Shown here: positions 32,381-40,541 of the stretch, in pieces
How positions within the stretch are numbered: position 1 is the stretch's first letter
Layout of the letters: every line of letters starts with the position of its first letter
NCBI GenBank assembly: GCA_965233675.1
Contig: OZ247498.1
Location: 3,968,001 to 4,032,000, forward strand
Direction: 5' to 3'
DNA: 64,000 nt
Source of the DNA: SZUA-309 sp965233675
GTDB lineage: Bacteria; Pseudomonadota; Gammaproteobacteria; Pseudomonadales; Azotimanducaceae
The notes under the pieces: generated by a model
Told to the model about the DNA's origin: nothing
What the model saw: only the letters and a program-made list of their open reading frames with translations
Database searches by the model: none
Translations under genes and position numbers: made by a program

Positions 32381-32439
32381 CAAGGCTAAAGGATCAGAAT
32401 GAAATGGCACACGCAATACTGAGAATCGGGACGCTAGGC
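32375..32439 (+). repeat. Degenerate terminal attC-like site
   Basis: GCCTGACAAGGC at the end of the cassette 20 ORF resembles an attC R''-L'' start. The best candidate R' is GCTAGGC at 32433, which no longer matches the GTTRRRY core. It probably marks the distal end of the array and is unlikely to recombine. Confidence 0.45.
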
Positions 32440-32544
32440 ATCGGTGCCTTCATGAAGCCTTCTCCAGGCTTGGGATTACCCATCACTGTATGAATGAGAT
32501 AGGCTCAAAAGTTACTGGCGCAAAGGTTTGGAAGGAAAGATCAA

Positions 32545-32937
32545 ATGCTCAATCACGTAATGATCGGCTCAAATGATATCGAGAGATCGAAGCGTTTCTA
32601 CAATGCGGTTCTTGGTGTATTAGGCGCGAGTGCTCCAATGGAGCATGTCAACGATACTGGGCAGACACGTCTATTCTACATTCATGACGGCTCAACCTTC
32701 AGTGTGAGCGAACCGATCGATGGAAAACCTGCGAGTGCCGCCAACGGTTCTACCATCGGTTTTTTGTGTGAGTCACCCGAGCAGGTCAAAGCGTTTCATG
32801 ATGCCGCGGTAGCCAACGGTGGGACGAGCGTAGAAGATCCGCCTGGCCCCCGCGAGGGCACTATGGGCGTGATGCACCTTTGCTACTTTCTGGATCCCGA
32901 CGGTCACAAAATCTGTGGGATCCATCGCCCGGGATGA
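32545..32937 (+). CDS. VOC/glyoxalase-family protein
   Basis: This 130-residue vicinal-oxygen-chelate fold protein has two beta-alpha-beta-beta-beta halves. Metal-ligand positions include the first-strand His (LNHVMIGSNDIERSKRFYNA) and the C-terminal CYFLDPDGHKICG. AGGAAAG lies upstream of ATG 32545. Its function (lyase, dioxygenase or antibiotic binding) cannot be assigned. It is the first gene past the cassette array. Confidence 0.88.
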   Translation: MLNHVMIGSNDIERSKRFYNAVLGVLGASAPMEHVNDTGQTRLFYIHDGSTFSVSEPIDGKPASAANGSTIGFLCESPEQVKAFHDAAVANGGTSVEDPPGPREGTMGVMHLCYFLDPDGHKICGIHRPG

Positions 32938-33007
32938 GTCTGGGGGCTCGCCGGATCTTGAGGGTCTGCGGTCCGCACGTCAGGCGCTGTCGAGAGGATC
33001 AGCAGTC

Positions 33008-33328
33008 ATGCCAGATCTGAAGCAGCAACTGGTCGAACTTCTGGAGCAGATACCGGGAATCGAACATCGGATCTGGCCGGACCGTGATGATGGCTTCTCG
33101 ACCATCGACTTCAACGGTAAAGAGATAGCTCACTTTCACAGCCGCAGTGAAATCGACGTTCGGCTGGGTAGCTCGCTGATTGCTGAGGAGAATCTGACTC
33201 ATCCTGAAAGTTCACAGGTCCATCCAAAGCGCTCGAAGAACTCTCAGTACCTGGAAATGGGTTTTAGTTGCCGAAGCGACGTAGAAGAAATATGCCGCCT
33301 GGTCAGACTCCTGATATCGCGGCGATAG
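33008..33328 (+). CDS. DUF5519 (luciferase-like) family protein
   Basis: The 106-residue product starts at ATG 33008. Segments DDGFSTIDFNGKEIAHFHS, EIDVRL and HPKRSKNSQYLEMGF fit the small DUF5519 family of unknown function. A longer upstream frame exists but has no ribosome site. The gene is followed within 60 bp by a membrane protein gene. Confidence 0.75.
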   Translation: MPDLKQQLVELLEQIPGIEHRIWPDRDDGFSTIDFNGKEIAHFHSRSEIDVRLGSSLIAEENLTHPESSQVHPKRSKNSQYLEMGFSCRSDVEEICRLVRLLISRR

Positions 33329-33382
33329 AGGTACTCGATAAGGTATTCAGGGATGCCGGCATCCAGCACACAATCTCTTTCG

Positions 33383-33703
33383 ATGAACGTGAGTGTTGTC
33401 ATAGCGGTGATCGTTGGAATTCTGCATTACGCAATTTCAGGAATCCCACATCAATTCGAGGCCGTATACAGTGGATTCGGGGCCGAATTGCCTTGGATTA
33501 CCAGTTTTCTGATAGATAGTCCGGTCTACTTCTGGGTCGAGCCGGTTGTTGTTGCTGTTGGGCTGCTACTTCACCACTCCGGTCATATCGGCCGCGTACC
33601 GATCATTCTGGTGAGCGTGCTTGGTACGCTGGCGAGCTATACCGTCCTCATGCTTGGGCTCTACTATCCGATATTCCTGCTTGGATCGGTGGCGACACAG
33701 TGA
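33383..33703 (+). CDS. Small membrane protein
   Basis: This 107-residue protein from ATG 33383 has about three transmembrane helices (roughly residues 4-22, 44-66, 75-100). No motif was recognised. An upstream in-frame ATG (33353) adds ten polar residues and is less likely. Confidence 0.6.
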   Translation: MNVSVVIAVIVGILHYAISGIPHQFEAVYSGFGAELPWITSFLIDSPVYFWVEPVVVAVGLLLHHSGHIGRVPIILVSVLGTLASYTVLMLGLYYPIFLLGSVATQ

Positions 33704-33752
33704 AACCGAGATGGTTCACCGCCAGTTGCCGCTGCGGACGACTCGCACGATC

Positions 33753-34187
33753 ATGAAGAAGCTGGCGATAGTTGTAGTCCTGGCCTTCCTCGCCCAGCAC
33801 GCATGGCAGGATCTCGGCATAGGCGATGGGTCAGGCTTCAACAATCTCGGATCTGGTAGTTCTGCGCTTTCGACCGCCTTTGAGCGCCGACAGAGCGATG
33901 TTCAGGTCCAGGGAAGAGGGAAAGTTTTAAGAGTTCTTTCAGATGACAACGAAGGAAGTCGGCATCAGCGCTTCATCCTTCGCATGGATTCAGGGCAGAC
34001 ACTGTTGATTGCTCACAACATCGACCTGGCTCCTCGTGTTTCCTCCCTTCGAACTGGTGATTCAGTGGAGTTCTATGGAGAGTACGAGTGGAACTCGAAA
34101 GGAGGTGTGGTCCATTGGACCCATCATGATCCTCAAGGAGGGCATGTGGACGGGTGGCTGAAACACGAAGGAAGAACCTACAGATAG
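33753..34187 (+). CDS. DUF3465 family protein, exported
   Basis: The 144-residue product begins with a signal peptide (KKLAIVVVLAFLAQHAW). The family core is clear: VQGRGKVLRVLSDDNEGSRH, LLIAHNIDLAPRVSSL and GEYEWNSKGGVVHWTHHDPQ. Its biochemical role is unknown; the fold is probably OB-like. ATG 33753 is chosen because the signal peptide starts there. Confidence 0.85.
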   Translation: MKKLAIVVVLAFLAQHAWQDLGIGDGSGFNNLGSGSSALSTAFERRQSDVQVQGRGKVLRVLSDDNEGSRHQRFILRMDSGQTLLIAHNIDLAPRVSSLRTGDSVEFYGEYEWNSKGGVVHWTHHDPQGGHVDGWLKHEGRTYR

Positions 34188-34226
34188 CAACATTACCGGT
34201 TTCACGATGATGGACTGCAGGGTGCG

Positions 34227-35237
34227 TTAACGGGTGCTGTAGCGATTAAGGTGCGCCAGTACTTCCGTCACGACGTCCTCTGTCGCAGTCGCCATCAGCC
34301 AGTGACCGGTATTCAGTTCGACTTCTTCGAGGGGGCCATCGATGAAGGCGCTCTGTCCTTCCACCGCCGTGCGGCCCACGGCCTGGTCCTGGTTTCCCCA
34401 GATAAAGAGAACGGGCGTGGTGACGTTATCAGGGTCGTTGAGGCTGTCAGGCGAATCAGCACTGGCCCTGTACCAGTTAAATGCGCCGGTCAGCGCACCC
34501 GGTTCGCGGAAAACGGCAAGATACTCATTCAGTTCGATGGTCGGATGGGCGCTGTACAGATCGCGCAGGGTGGCGAAGTCGTTCAGTGCGAAGGTCTGCT
34601 CCGGTATCCAGGGTAGCCAGAAGAAAGCCATGTACGCACTACGGCTCTGTTGTTCCGGATCTTCGGCGATCGCGGCGCCGAAGGCGGCGATGTGCGGGAT
34701 TGAGAGCGCCGAGTAGCTCAGCAGTCGATCGGCATGGTCCATGGCCATTGTCCAGCCAACCGCCGCCCCCCAGTCGTGGCCGACGAGATGAAAGTCCTGG
34801 AATCCGACAGCGTCGGCGATGGCCAGGGCGTCTGCGACCAGCAGATCTGTGGCATATGCAGCGCGTCCACTTGGTCGGGCACCTGGTGAGTAGCCACGCT
34901 GATCGGGTGCGACCACCCGGAATCCTGCCTCGCTGGCGGCATCAATCAGTGGCTGATACATGATCGACGTTTCCGGGAAGCCGTGCAGCAGGAGCAGATC
35001 GCCACGCGGTTCGGGGTTGTCGAAACCGCCGATGCGGGCGCGAAACTCCATCCCATTGGCAGCAATCCGCACTAAGGGCGCGGACGGATTTTCGCTGAAT
35101 TCGGGAAGGGCGCTGGTGGCTGCAGTGTGGGTAAAGTCACGGTCCAACTGGCTGGCGGCACCGATCCAGAGCGCTGTGAAGGCAAGGACCACCAGCACGG
35201 TAAGCCCGACGAATATGCGCGCGATCCACTTCAACAT
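34227..35237 (-). CDS. Alpha/beta hydrolase (epoxide hydrolase/haloalkane dehalogenase-like)
   Basis: This 336-residue alpha/beta hydrolase has an N-terminal membrane anchor (about residues 5-27). The oxyanion motif is LLLHGFPETS, the Asp nucleophile is in VGHDWGAAVGW and the catalytic His in NTGHWL. An Asp nucleophile indicates epoxide hydrolase or dehalogenase chemistry rather than an esterase. It is the first minus-strand gene beyond the integron. Confidence 0.88.
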   Translation of the reverse strand: MLKWIARIFVGLTVLVVLAFTALWIGAASQLDRDFTHTAATSALPEFSENPSAPLVRIAANGMEFRARIGGFDNPEPRGDLLLLHGFPETSIMYQPLIDAASEAGFRVVAPDQRGYSPGARPSGRAAYATDLLVADALAIADAVGFQDFHLVGHDWGAAVGWTMAMDHADRLLSYSALSIPHIAAFGAAIAEDPEQQSRSAYMAFFWLPWIPEQTFALNDFATLRDLYSAHPTIELNEYLAVFREPGALTGAFNWYRASADSPDSLNDPDNVTTPVLFIWGNQDQAVGRTAVEGQSAFIDGPLEEVELNTGHWLMATATEDVVTEVLAHLNRYSTR

Positions 35238-35562
35238 GACTCAGTGCTCCCTGGTGCGAACGGATTCTCTCATCTTGAGACCGTTTTGTGTTGGAAGCAC
35301 CGGGCAAAGCTTTGTGGTTGGTGCCTGGCGCTCTTATCCTTGACCTGGCGCTTAGGCGCTATTTCAAACGGAGCAATCCGAGATTGAAAGTTCTGCTGAT
35401 TAATGGGGCGTCGGGCCGTCGCTACCCTGGTCATTGACTGTCAGATTCGCCCAAGCGCAATAGAGCCACTGATGAAATCGCATTCCATTGAGGCGTACGG
35501 AGTGGTTCTATTATGAAACCTGACCAGGCGTTGATACGCCGCCCCAGGTATCGGAGCAGAAA
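35238..35562. other. Gene-free interval
   Basis: These 325 bp lie between the divergent hydrolase gene and the DUF1428 gene. I see no convincing ORF, terminator or attC. It presumably contains both promoters. Confidence 0.5.
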
Positions 35563-35940
35563 ATGGCCCACTACATCGACGGTTTCGTTTTACCCATTCC
35601 TCGTGCAGGCCTCGATGAATACAGGCGCCTTGTTGAGGCGACTGCAGACATTTGGAAGGAACACGGTGCTCTCGATTACAGGGAATACGTCAGTGAAGAC
35701 CAGGTGCTTGAGGGGACACGTTCATTCAACGAATTGTCCGGTGCGACAGACGATGAAGTTGTGGTATTCGGTTGGGTGGTATTTGAATCTCGCGAAGATC
35801 GTGATCGTATAAACGCAAAAGTCGCGGCTGATCCGAGAATGACGGATCTGGTCAACTCATCTGATTCAGGGTTTGATGCCAGTCGAATGGCCTACGGCGG
35901 TTTTCAGGCGTTCGCTGGATCGTCGAACGCTGATGACTGA
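35563..35940 (+). CDS. DUF1428 family protein (YbaA-like)
   Basis: This 125-residue protein matches DUF1428: MAHYIDGFVLPIPRAGLDEY at the start, EYVSEDQVLEGTRSF, VVVFGWVVFESREDRDRIN and MAYGGFQAF at the end. It is a dimeric ferredoxin-like alpha+beta barrel of unknown function. It is commonly found as a stand-alone gene, including in integron cassettes. Confidence 0.88.
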   Translation: MAHYIDGFVLPIPRAGLDEYRRLVEATADIWKEHGALDYREYVSEDQVLEGTRSFNELSGATDDEVVVFGWVVFESREDRDRINAKVAADPRMTDLVNSSDSGFDASRMAYGGFQAFAGSSNADD

Positions 35941-35976
35941 CACCGTGGTCATCTTGGTGTTCTGGGAGCAAAGGAA

Positions 35977-36357
35977 GTGCCCATAGCTCAATCAGCCGCC
36001 ATGCTTTATATCGCCATCATCGTTGGGGTGATTGCCTTTCAGATCTGCCTCATTGCCGGTCTCCCCTGGGGTCGGCTGACTCAAGGCGGTCGCCATGAGG
36101 GAGCGCTTCCTGCTTCCGGGCGGATCGCTGCGGGGATTTCCATACCATTGCTGATGTTCATGGGAGCGGGTGTTGCTTCTTCTGCGGATATGTCCCCGCA
36201 CTGGCCTGAGTGGACGGGCTGGGCTGCTCTGGTCGTACAGGCCCTGAGCGCAATTTTGAATTGGATCACGCCATCGCGAGCAGAGAGACTTTTGTGGGGG
36301 CCGGTAACTGGCATGATGCTGTGTCTGGCAGGTTATGTGGTGCTCGGTGGAACCTGA
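35977..36357 (+). CDS. Small polytopic membrane protein
   Basis: The 126-residue product from GTG 35977 has about four transmembrane helices (roughly residues 8-30, 48-68, 76-96, 104-124). The family was not recognised. An internal ATG (36001) would also work. Confidence 0.6.
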   Translation: MPIAQSAAMLYIAIIVGVIAFQICLIAGLPWGRLTQGGRHEGALPASGRIAAGISIPLLMFMGAGVASSADMSPHWPEWTGWAALVVQALSAILNWITPSRAERLLWGPVTGMMLCLAGYVVLGGT

Positions 36358-36374
36358 GGAGAGGGGAATAAGCC

Positions 36375-36797
36375 ATGATTGAAGGAAGCTGCCTCTGCGG
36401 AAAAGTCGCCTTCCAGGCTGACGAGCTCTCGGGCTCGATCGGTCACTGCCACTGTCGTACCTGCCGGAAGGCTCATGCTTCCTCTTTTTCAACCACTGCG
36501 CGTGTTGCTCGGGAACACTTCAGGTGGACTCGAGGCGAGGCGCTACTCAATCACTATGAGTCGTCACCGGGGAAACGCAGGCATTTCTGTTCCAACTGCG
36601 GATCGCACCTCATCGCGGAGTGGGCTGGTAAGCCCAGTGTCATTCTTAGAATGGGCGCGGTCGATACGGATCCGGGGAAACGGCCAGCTGGCCACATCTG
36701 GGTATCGCATGCACTCCCCTGGCTGGAATATGGTGCGGACCTGCCGCGGTTTCCCGAGGGTGCGGGTGCTGCTGGGAATGAAAAGAAACCGGGGTGA
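36375..36797 (+). CDS. GFA family zinc protein
   Basis: This 140-residue protein belongs to the glutathione-dependent formaldehyde-activating (GFA/CENP-V) fold. Zinc ligands are visible in GSCLCGKVAF, CHCRTCRKAH and HFCSNCGSHL. True S-hydroxymethylglutathione synthase activity is doubtful for most members. Two further GFA genes lie within 4 kb. Confidence 0.9.
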   Translation: MIEGSCLCGKVAFQADELSGSIGHCHCRTCRKAHASSFSTTARVAREHFRWTRGEALLNHYESSPGKRRHFCSNCGSHLIAEWAGKPSVILRMGAVDTDPGKRPAGHIWVSHALPWLEYGADLPRFPEGAGAAGNEKKPG

Positions 36798-36815
36798 TGG
36801 AACAAGGCCGATCGA

Positions 36816-36914
36816 ATGATCACGTTCAATAGAATCGTGGAGATAGCAGAACCTTTTCCTGGTACTGAAGTTGGCACCAGCTATGGCACGCCGGCGCTGA
36901 AAGTAGGCAATTAA
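36816..36914 (+). pseudogene. Truncated MmcQ/YjbR-like gene
   Basis: ATG 36816 opens 32 codons (MITFNRIVEIAEPFPGTEVG then TSYGTPALKVGN) matching the start of MmcQ/YjbR family proteins, which are normally ~115 residues. TAA at 36912 ends it just after the conserved GTPALKV. The rest of the gene is missing. Confidence 0.7.
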
Positions 36915-36934
36915 CTGATGCTGAGAAGAAAACG

Positions 36935-37330
36935 ATGAAATTTCTGCGACACCAGGGTGGCTGTCATTGCAGACGTGTCAGATTTGAAGTTCAGGCACCT
37001 GCCGTGATCCCGGTATCTCAATGCAATTGCAGCGTCTGCGCCAAATCAGGATTCCTGGGGCTCATCGTTCCGAAAGACAGGTTCTGCCTCATCAGTGGCG
37101 AGGAGAGCCTGACGGAGTACAGGTTCAATACCGGCGTAGCGAAACATACGTTCTGTAAGCATTGCGGTATCAAAGCTTTCTACACTCCACGATCACATCC
37201 AGACGGAATCAGCGTGAACGCGAGATGCCTGGATCCGGAAACGGTTGAAGATCTGAGGGTGACGGAGGTCGATGGTCAGAACTGGGAGCAGTTCTACCCG
37301 GAGGGACGTGCGGAATCCTATCCGGAGTAG
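36935..37330 (+). CDS. GFA family zinc protein (CENP-V-like)
   Basis: This 131-residue GFA-fold protein has zinc ligands in GGCHCRRVRF, CNCSVCAKSG and HTFCKHCGIKAFY, and the family end WEQFYPEG. ATG 36935 is the start. It is distinct in sequence from the GFA protein at 36375, so the two are not a recent duplication. Confidence 0.9.
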   Translation: MKFLRHQGGCHCRRVRFEVQAPAVIPVSQCNCSVCAKSGFLGLIVPKDRFCLISGEESLTEYRFNTGVAKHTFCKHCGIKAFYTPRSHPDGISVNARCLDPETVEDLRVTEVDGQNWEQFYPEGRAESYPE

Positions 37331-37391
37331 CTGCGGTACGCCCCGAACTGCGATAGCCTGCACGGAAGGGCAGAGAGATCAGGAGGGGAGC

Positions 37392-37712
37392 ATGTCTGGT
37401 GTCGGTACGAAGACCGTTTTCGAGAACGATAAAGTCATCGTCTGGGAAATGACGCTGGCGCCTGGGGAAAGTACGGGCCAGCATACCCACGAGCACGAGT
37501 ACTTTTTCCAGGTGATATCGGGATCCACGCTGGAAACAGTCAGCGATAAGGGCGCTTCCCTGGGTAAATTTGATTTCCAGACCGGCAGCACGCATTACCT
37601 TACCCTCGAAGGGGACCAGCTTGTTTATGGAGATATCAGGGTGCCTGCCACACATGAAGCCGTAAACGTCGGGGACAGCCAGTACCATGAGATTCTCGTC
37701 GAGCTCAAGTAG
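37392..37712 (+). CDS. Cupin-domain protein
   Basis: This 106-residue single-domain cupin has motif 1 around GESTGQHTHEHEYFFQVISG with three His and a Glu as likely metal ligands. ATG 37392 follows a strong AGGAGGGG. Its substrate is unknown. Confidence 0.85.
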   Translation: MSGVGTKTVFENDKVIVWEMTLAPGESTGQHTHEHEYFFQVISGSTLETVSDKGASLGKFDFQTGSTHYLTLEGDQLVYGDIRVPATHEAVNVGDSQYHEILVELK

Positions 37713-37732
37713 ACGTTCGTGGACGCAAATTG

Positions 37733-38314
37733 ATGCTGCGTGTCGTGCCACGAACGGTCGTCAGCGGGGCTCTGATCCTGGCATTGTTCGTTTCTGGCGC
37801 CACGGCTCACGCTGCCTCAGAAACCTTAACTGACGAACCCTCCAGCGAAGCATACAACTTCGTTAGCCACTACCGCGTCACCATCGATGCCCCGGCGAAT
37901 GAAGTGTGGCCCATTCTGATCGACTTCCAGTCATGGATGTCCGGATTCGAGCAATCCACCGTATCGGGCACGCCTGGATCTCCGGGCCATGTCTTACGGC
38001 TCTACGAAGGGCAGGACTTCATGACTCAGGTAACCGGCGTGGAACCACAGAAGATGCTCTCGGTTGTGAATCTTCCACTGACCTTCAACGGAGAATATGG
38101 CACCGGTGTCGGAGCATTCACGTTGCACGAGATGGACGACAGGACGGAGGTGTCGCTCACCATGTCCAGGCGCTACACCCCTGCTGGAGAAGGGTTCGGC
38201 AAATTGAAAACAACCAGGCAATCGAGCGAGTTTCAGGCGCGCACCCGGGCGATGTGGCAGGATCAGCTGCTCGGAAATCTCAAATCGATTGTTGAAGCAG
38301 GGACCCTGCCGTGA
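37733..38314 (+). CDS. Exported SRPBCC (START-like) protein
   Basis: This 193-residue product has a signal peptide (about residues 1-27, ending AHAA) and a SRPBCC ligand-binding fold: SHYRVTIDAPANEVWPILID, SWMSGFEQ and TRAMWQDQLLGNLKSIVEA as the long C-terminal helix. A periplasmic location is unusual for this fold, so a lipid- or hydrophobe-binding role is plausible. It overlaps the next gene by 4 bp (GTGA). Confidence 0.8.
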   Translation: MLRVVPRTVVSGALILALFVSGATAHAASETLTDEPSSEAYNFVSHYRVTIDAPANEVWPILIDFQSWMSGFEQSTVSGTPGSPGHVLRLYEGQDFMTQVTGVEPQKMLSVVNLPLTFNGEYGTGVGAFTLHEMDDRTEVSLTMSRRYTPAGEGFGKLKTTRQSSEFQARTRAMWQDQLLGNLKSIVEAGTLP

Positions 38315-38847
38315 CAACGATACGGGTCGTACTGACGGGCGGCCCGGGTGCGGGGAAGACAACCGTACTGGAAAACCTGCAGGCGCGTGGCTACACCGTC
38401 GTTCCCGAAGTTGCCCGGCAGATCATCGCCGATCGGAAGTTGCGGGGCCTCCCACCCAGGCCCCCTGCCGTAGACTTCGCAAAAGCCATTGTTGCGGCGG
38501 ATATCGAACAGTACTCGGCAGTCACGAGTGAGCTGACTTTCTTTGATCGGGGCATTGTGGATGCGCTTGGCATGCTCGATCAGAGCGGCCATCTCTCCAG
38601 TGAAAAGCGAGAGGCGCTGCTGGCAGAGTTTCCGTACAGCTCGCCCGTCTTTGTGTTTCCGCCCTGGAAAACAATATATCGCACAGACTCCGAGCGTGAT
38701 CAGACCTATGAAGAGTCGGTGCAGATACATGCGTCGGTTGAACGCTGGTATACGCTATGCGGATACGAACTCTCGACGGTACCTTATGGATCGGTCGATG
38801 AGCGTTGCGAGCATATTCTTCGAGTAGTCGAGGAACAGGTCAGGTGA
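38311..38847 (+). CDS. AAA-family ATPase/NTPase (NadR-kinase-like)
   Basis: This 178-residue P-loop protein has Walker A GGPGAGKTT at residue ~11, PEVARQIIAD, TFFDRGIVDALGM (Walker B-like) and YRTDSERDQTYEES. The layout resembles small kinases with an AAA_28 domain. Its substrate is unknown. The GTG start overlaps the upstream stop. Confidence 0.85.
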   Translation: MTTIRVVLTGGPGAGKTTVLENLQARGYTVVPEVARQIIADRKLRGLPPRPPAVDFAKAIVAADIEQYSAVTSELTFFDRGIVDALGMLDQSGHLSSEKREALLAEFPYSSPVFVFPPWKTIYRTDSERDQTYEESVQIHASVERWYTLCGYELSTVPYGSVDERCEHILRVVEEQVR

Positions 38848-38912
38848 ATCTGAACAACCATCTGGACTCCGGTCCTGCCACGACGAAAACCGGATAGGAG
38901 GCCGAGCCGGTT

Positions 38913-39320
38913 ATGACGAGACGTAAAACCAATCAGACCGAAGCAAGCGTCCAGGAATTCGTAGATTCAATAGAGGATCGACTGAAGCGGGATGACTGTC
39001 AGGCGATCATGGCACTCATGGAGAGGGCTACTGGCGTAGAACCCAGAATGTGGGGAACGGGAATCATCGGGTTCGGTAAGCACCACTATCAGTACGCTAA
39101 TGGAAAACCGGCGGAGATCTGCAAGGTCGGTTTCGCTCCCCGCTCGCGGTCCTTTGCGTTTTATCTGCCGAAGTATGAGGGTCATGGCACGCTGGTCGAA
39201 CAACTGGGCAAGCACACCTACAGCGGTGGCTGCCTGCACCTGAAACGCCTGACAGACATCGATACCCGCGTGCTCGCGCAGATGATCGAGCGTGCCTACC
39301 AGACAAAGGAGGCCGGATGA
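38913..39320 (+). CDS. DUF1801 family protein
   Basis: This 135-residue DUF1801 (YdhG-like) protein has RATGVEPRMWGTGIIGFGKH, YANGKPAEICKVGFAPR and KHTYSGGCLHLKRLTDID. The function is unknown. It overlaps the next ORF by 4 bp (ATGA), suggesting co-translation. Confidence 0.88.
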   Translation: MTRRKTNQTEASVQEFVDSIEDRLKRDDCQAIMALMERATGVEPRMWGTGIIGFGKHHYQYANGKPAEICKVGFAPRSRSFAFYLPKYEGHGTLVEQLGKHTYSGGCLHLKRLTDIDTRVLAQMIERAYQTKEAG

Positions 39321-39595
39321 GGAAAGTAACCCTGAGCGGCTACATAGAAGTGCCTGATGCCGCGCTCGATGCTGTCATTGAAGCGCTTCCGGTTCACATT
39401 GAGCTGACGCGGCAGGAAGCTGGCTGCATCGCATTCGAAGTTACGCGGAGCACGTCCAACGCAAATCGCTTCGATGTCTACGAGGAGTTCGTGGATGAGG
39501 CTTCTTTCGAGCATCACCAGGCGCGAATCAGGGCGTCCAGATGGGCCGAAGTCACAGAGAACGTGAGCCGCCACTACGACATTCAGCGGGAATAG
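39317..39595 (+). CDS. Antibiotic biosynthesis monooxygenase (ABM)-domain protein
   Basis: This 92-residue ferredoxin-like ABM-domain protein has VHIELTRQEAGCIAFEV, RFDVYEEFVDEASFEHHQAR and a C-terminal SRHYDI. Such proteins are small cofactor-free oxygenases or quinol monooxygenase relatives (YgiN-like). It is coupled to the DUF1801 gene. Confidence 0.85.
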   Translation: MRKVTLSGYIEVPDAALDAVIEALPVHIELTRQEAGCIAFEVTRSTSNANRFDVYEEFVDEASFEHHQARIRASRWAEVTENVSRHYDIQRE

Positions 39596-39602
39596 GCTGG
39601 AT

Positions 39603-39983
39603 TCACGGATGCGCGCACTGGAAGAAGAGGCGAGTGGTGAAGTAAACAAAGCCCGCGTTGCAGACTCCGTCCGGGAACTTATCACCCGGATCGCCGGGGT
39701 CAGTCAGCTCAGCTGGCGGGCAACTCTGCGGGCAACGGGTGCCAGCCACGTCCCGCGCGTGGACGCTGGCCAGTTTCTTCTGGCTCGCGATCAGGTGGCT
39801 GCGGTCTGCGTCGCAGGCGATCTCCAGTGTGGGGCTGTAGCCGGACTGGAACCATTTGTAGCCGCAATCGAGGGGCGAAAGGTCGATTTCAGGCTGCATG
39901 GGAGCGCGTTCGGAAGTGCCGGCGCAACCGCTGATCCCGAGCAGACCGATCATCAGAATATAGCCTGCGCGATATGGGGGCAT
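39603..39983 (-). CDS. Lipoprotein of unknown function
   Basis: The 126-residue product has a lipoprotein signal (LMIGLLGISGC, lipobox GISGC). The mature part has several Cys (LDCGYKWF, LEIACDAD, RCPQSCPP, VCNAG, FQCAHP). The family was not recognised. It is one of three minus-strand genes in a plus-strand cluster. Confidence 0.65.
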   Translation of the reverse strand: MPPYRAGYILMIGLLGISGCAGTSERAPMQPEIDLSPLDCGYKWFQSGYSPTLEIACDADRSHLIASQKKLASVHARDVAGTRCPQSCPPAELTDPGDPGDKFPDGVCNAGFVYFTTRLFFQCAHP

Positions 39984-40065
39984 ATGTGCCCTCCCCTCTC
40001 TGGTCCGGTCATCTTACGATCCCTGTATGCTCCCACGAAAGCGTGTGAGTAGAGGCTGGTGATCA

Positions 40066-40488
40066 ATGATCATACGAGAGCAGGCGATGATTACAGGTGA
40101 ATGTTTCTGTGCGGGCGTGACCTACGAGATCGAAGGAACGCTGCAGGATGCCCGGTCGTGTCACTGTTCACGATGCCGGAAGGCGTTCAGTGGCGCGGCA
40201 TCCGCCTATGCGGAACTCGCGCCCGGCAGCACGCTACGCTGGACGGGCGAACTGGAGCCGGAAACGTTCAGCTCGGCAGAAGGCTGGGCGATTGGCTTCT
40301 GCGGTCGATGCGGGTCCACGCTGTGCGGTCTGTGGCAGGGTGAGGTGCACGGCATCACCCTCGGTTGCGTGAATGGCGACCCTGGTGTGGTGATCGAACA
40401 ACACATTTTCGTTGGCTCGAAAGCGCCCTGGGACGAGATTGGCGGCAGCGCGCCGCAATACGAAGGTCCACCGCCCGCTCGCGGTTGA
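40066..40488 (+). CDS. GFA family zinc protein
   Basis: This is the third GFA-fold protein of the region, up to 140 residues. Zinc ligands lie in GECFCAGVTYEI, CHCSRCRKAFSG and GFCGRCGSTL. The start may be ATG 40066 or ATG 40087, closer to the conserved domain. Substrate unknown. Confidence 0.9.
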   Translation: MIIREQAMITGECFCAGVTYEIEGTLQDARSCHCSRCRKAFSGAASAYAELAPGSTLRWTGELEPETFSSAEGWAIGFCGRCGSTLCGLWQGEVHGITLGCVNGDPGVVIEQHIFVGSKAPWDEIGGSAPQYEGPPPARG

Positions 40489-40541
40489 ACTCGACCATGT
40501 CGTGATCAATCATGAGTAGGGGTGAGGGAAGAGGGAGAGAA

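Larger units (their letters stand above)
17244..32439. mobile_element. Chromosomal integron: integrase, attI and about 20 cassettes or remnants
   Basis: An intact intI on the minus strand faces away from an attI core (18412) followed by attC-bounded cassettes all reading away from it. I mapped 15 full, 2 miniature, 1 IS-split and 1 degenerate attC. The conserved ends are GCCTAACAAGGCGATGAAGC and CGCTTATCGCGGCGTTAGGC; the L'' copy carries the extra G (GCGATGAAGCGG against CCGCTTATCGC) expected for an attC extrahelical base. Chromosomal (sedentary) type is inferred from array size, homogeneous attC sites and core-gene flanks on the left. Confidence 0.95.
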
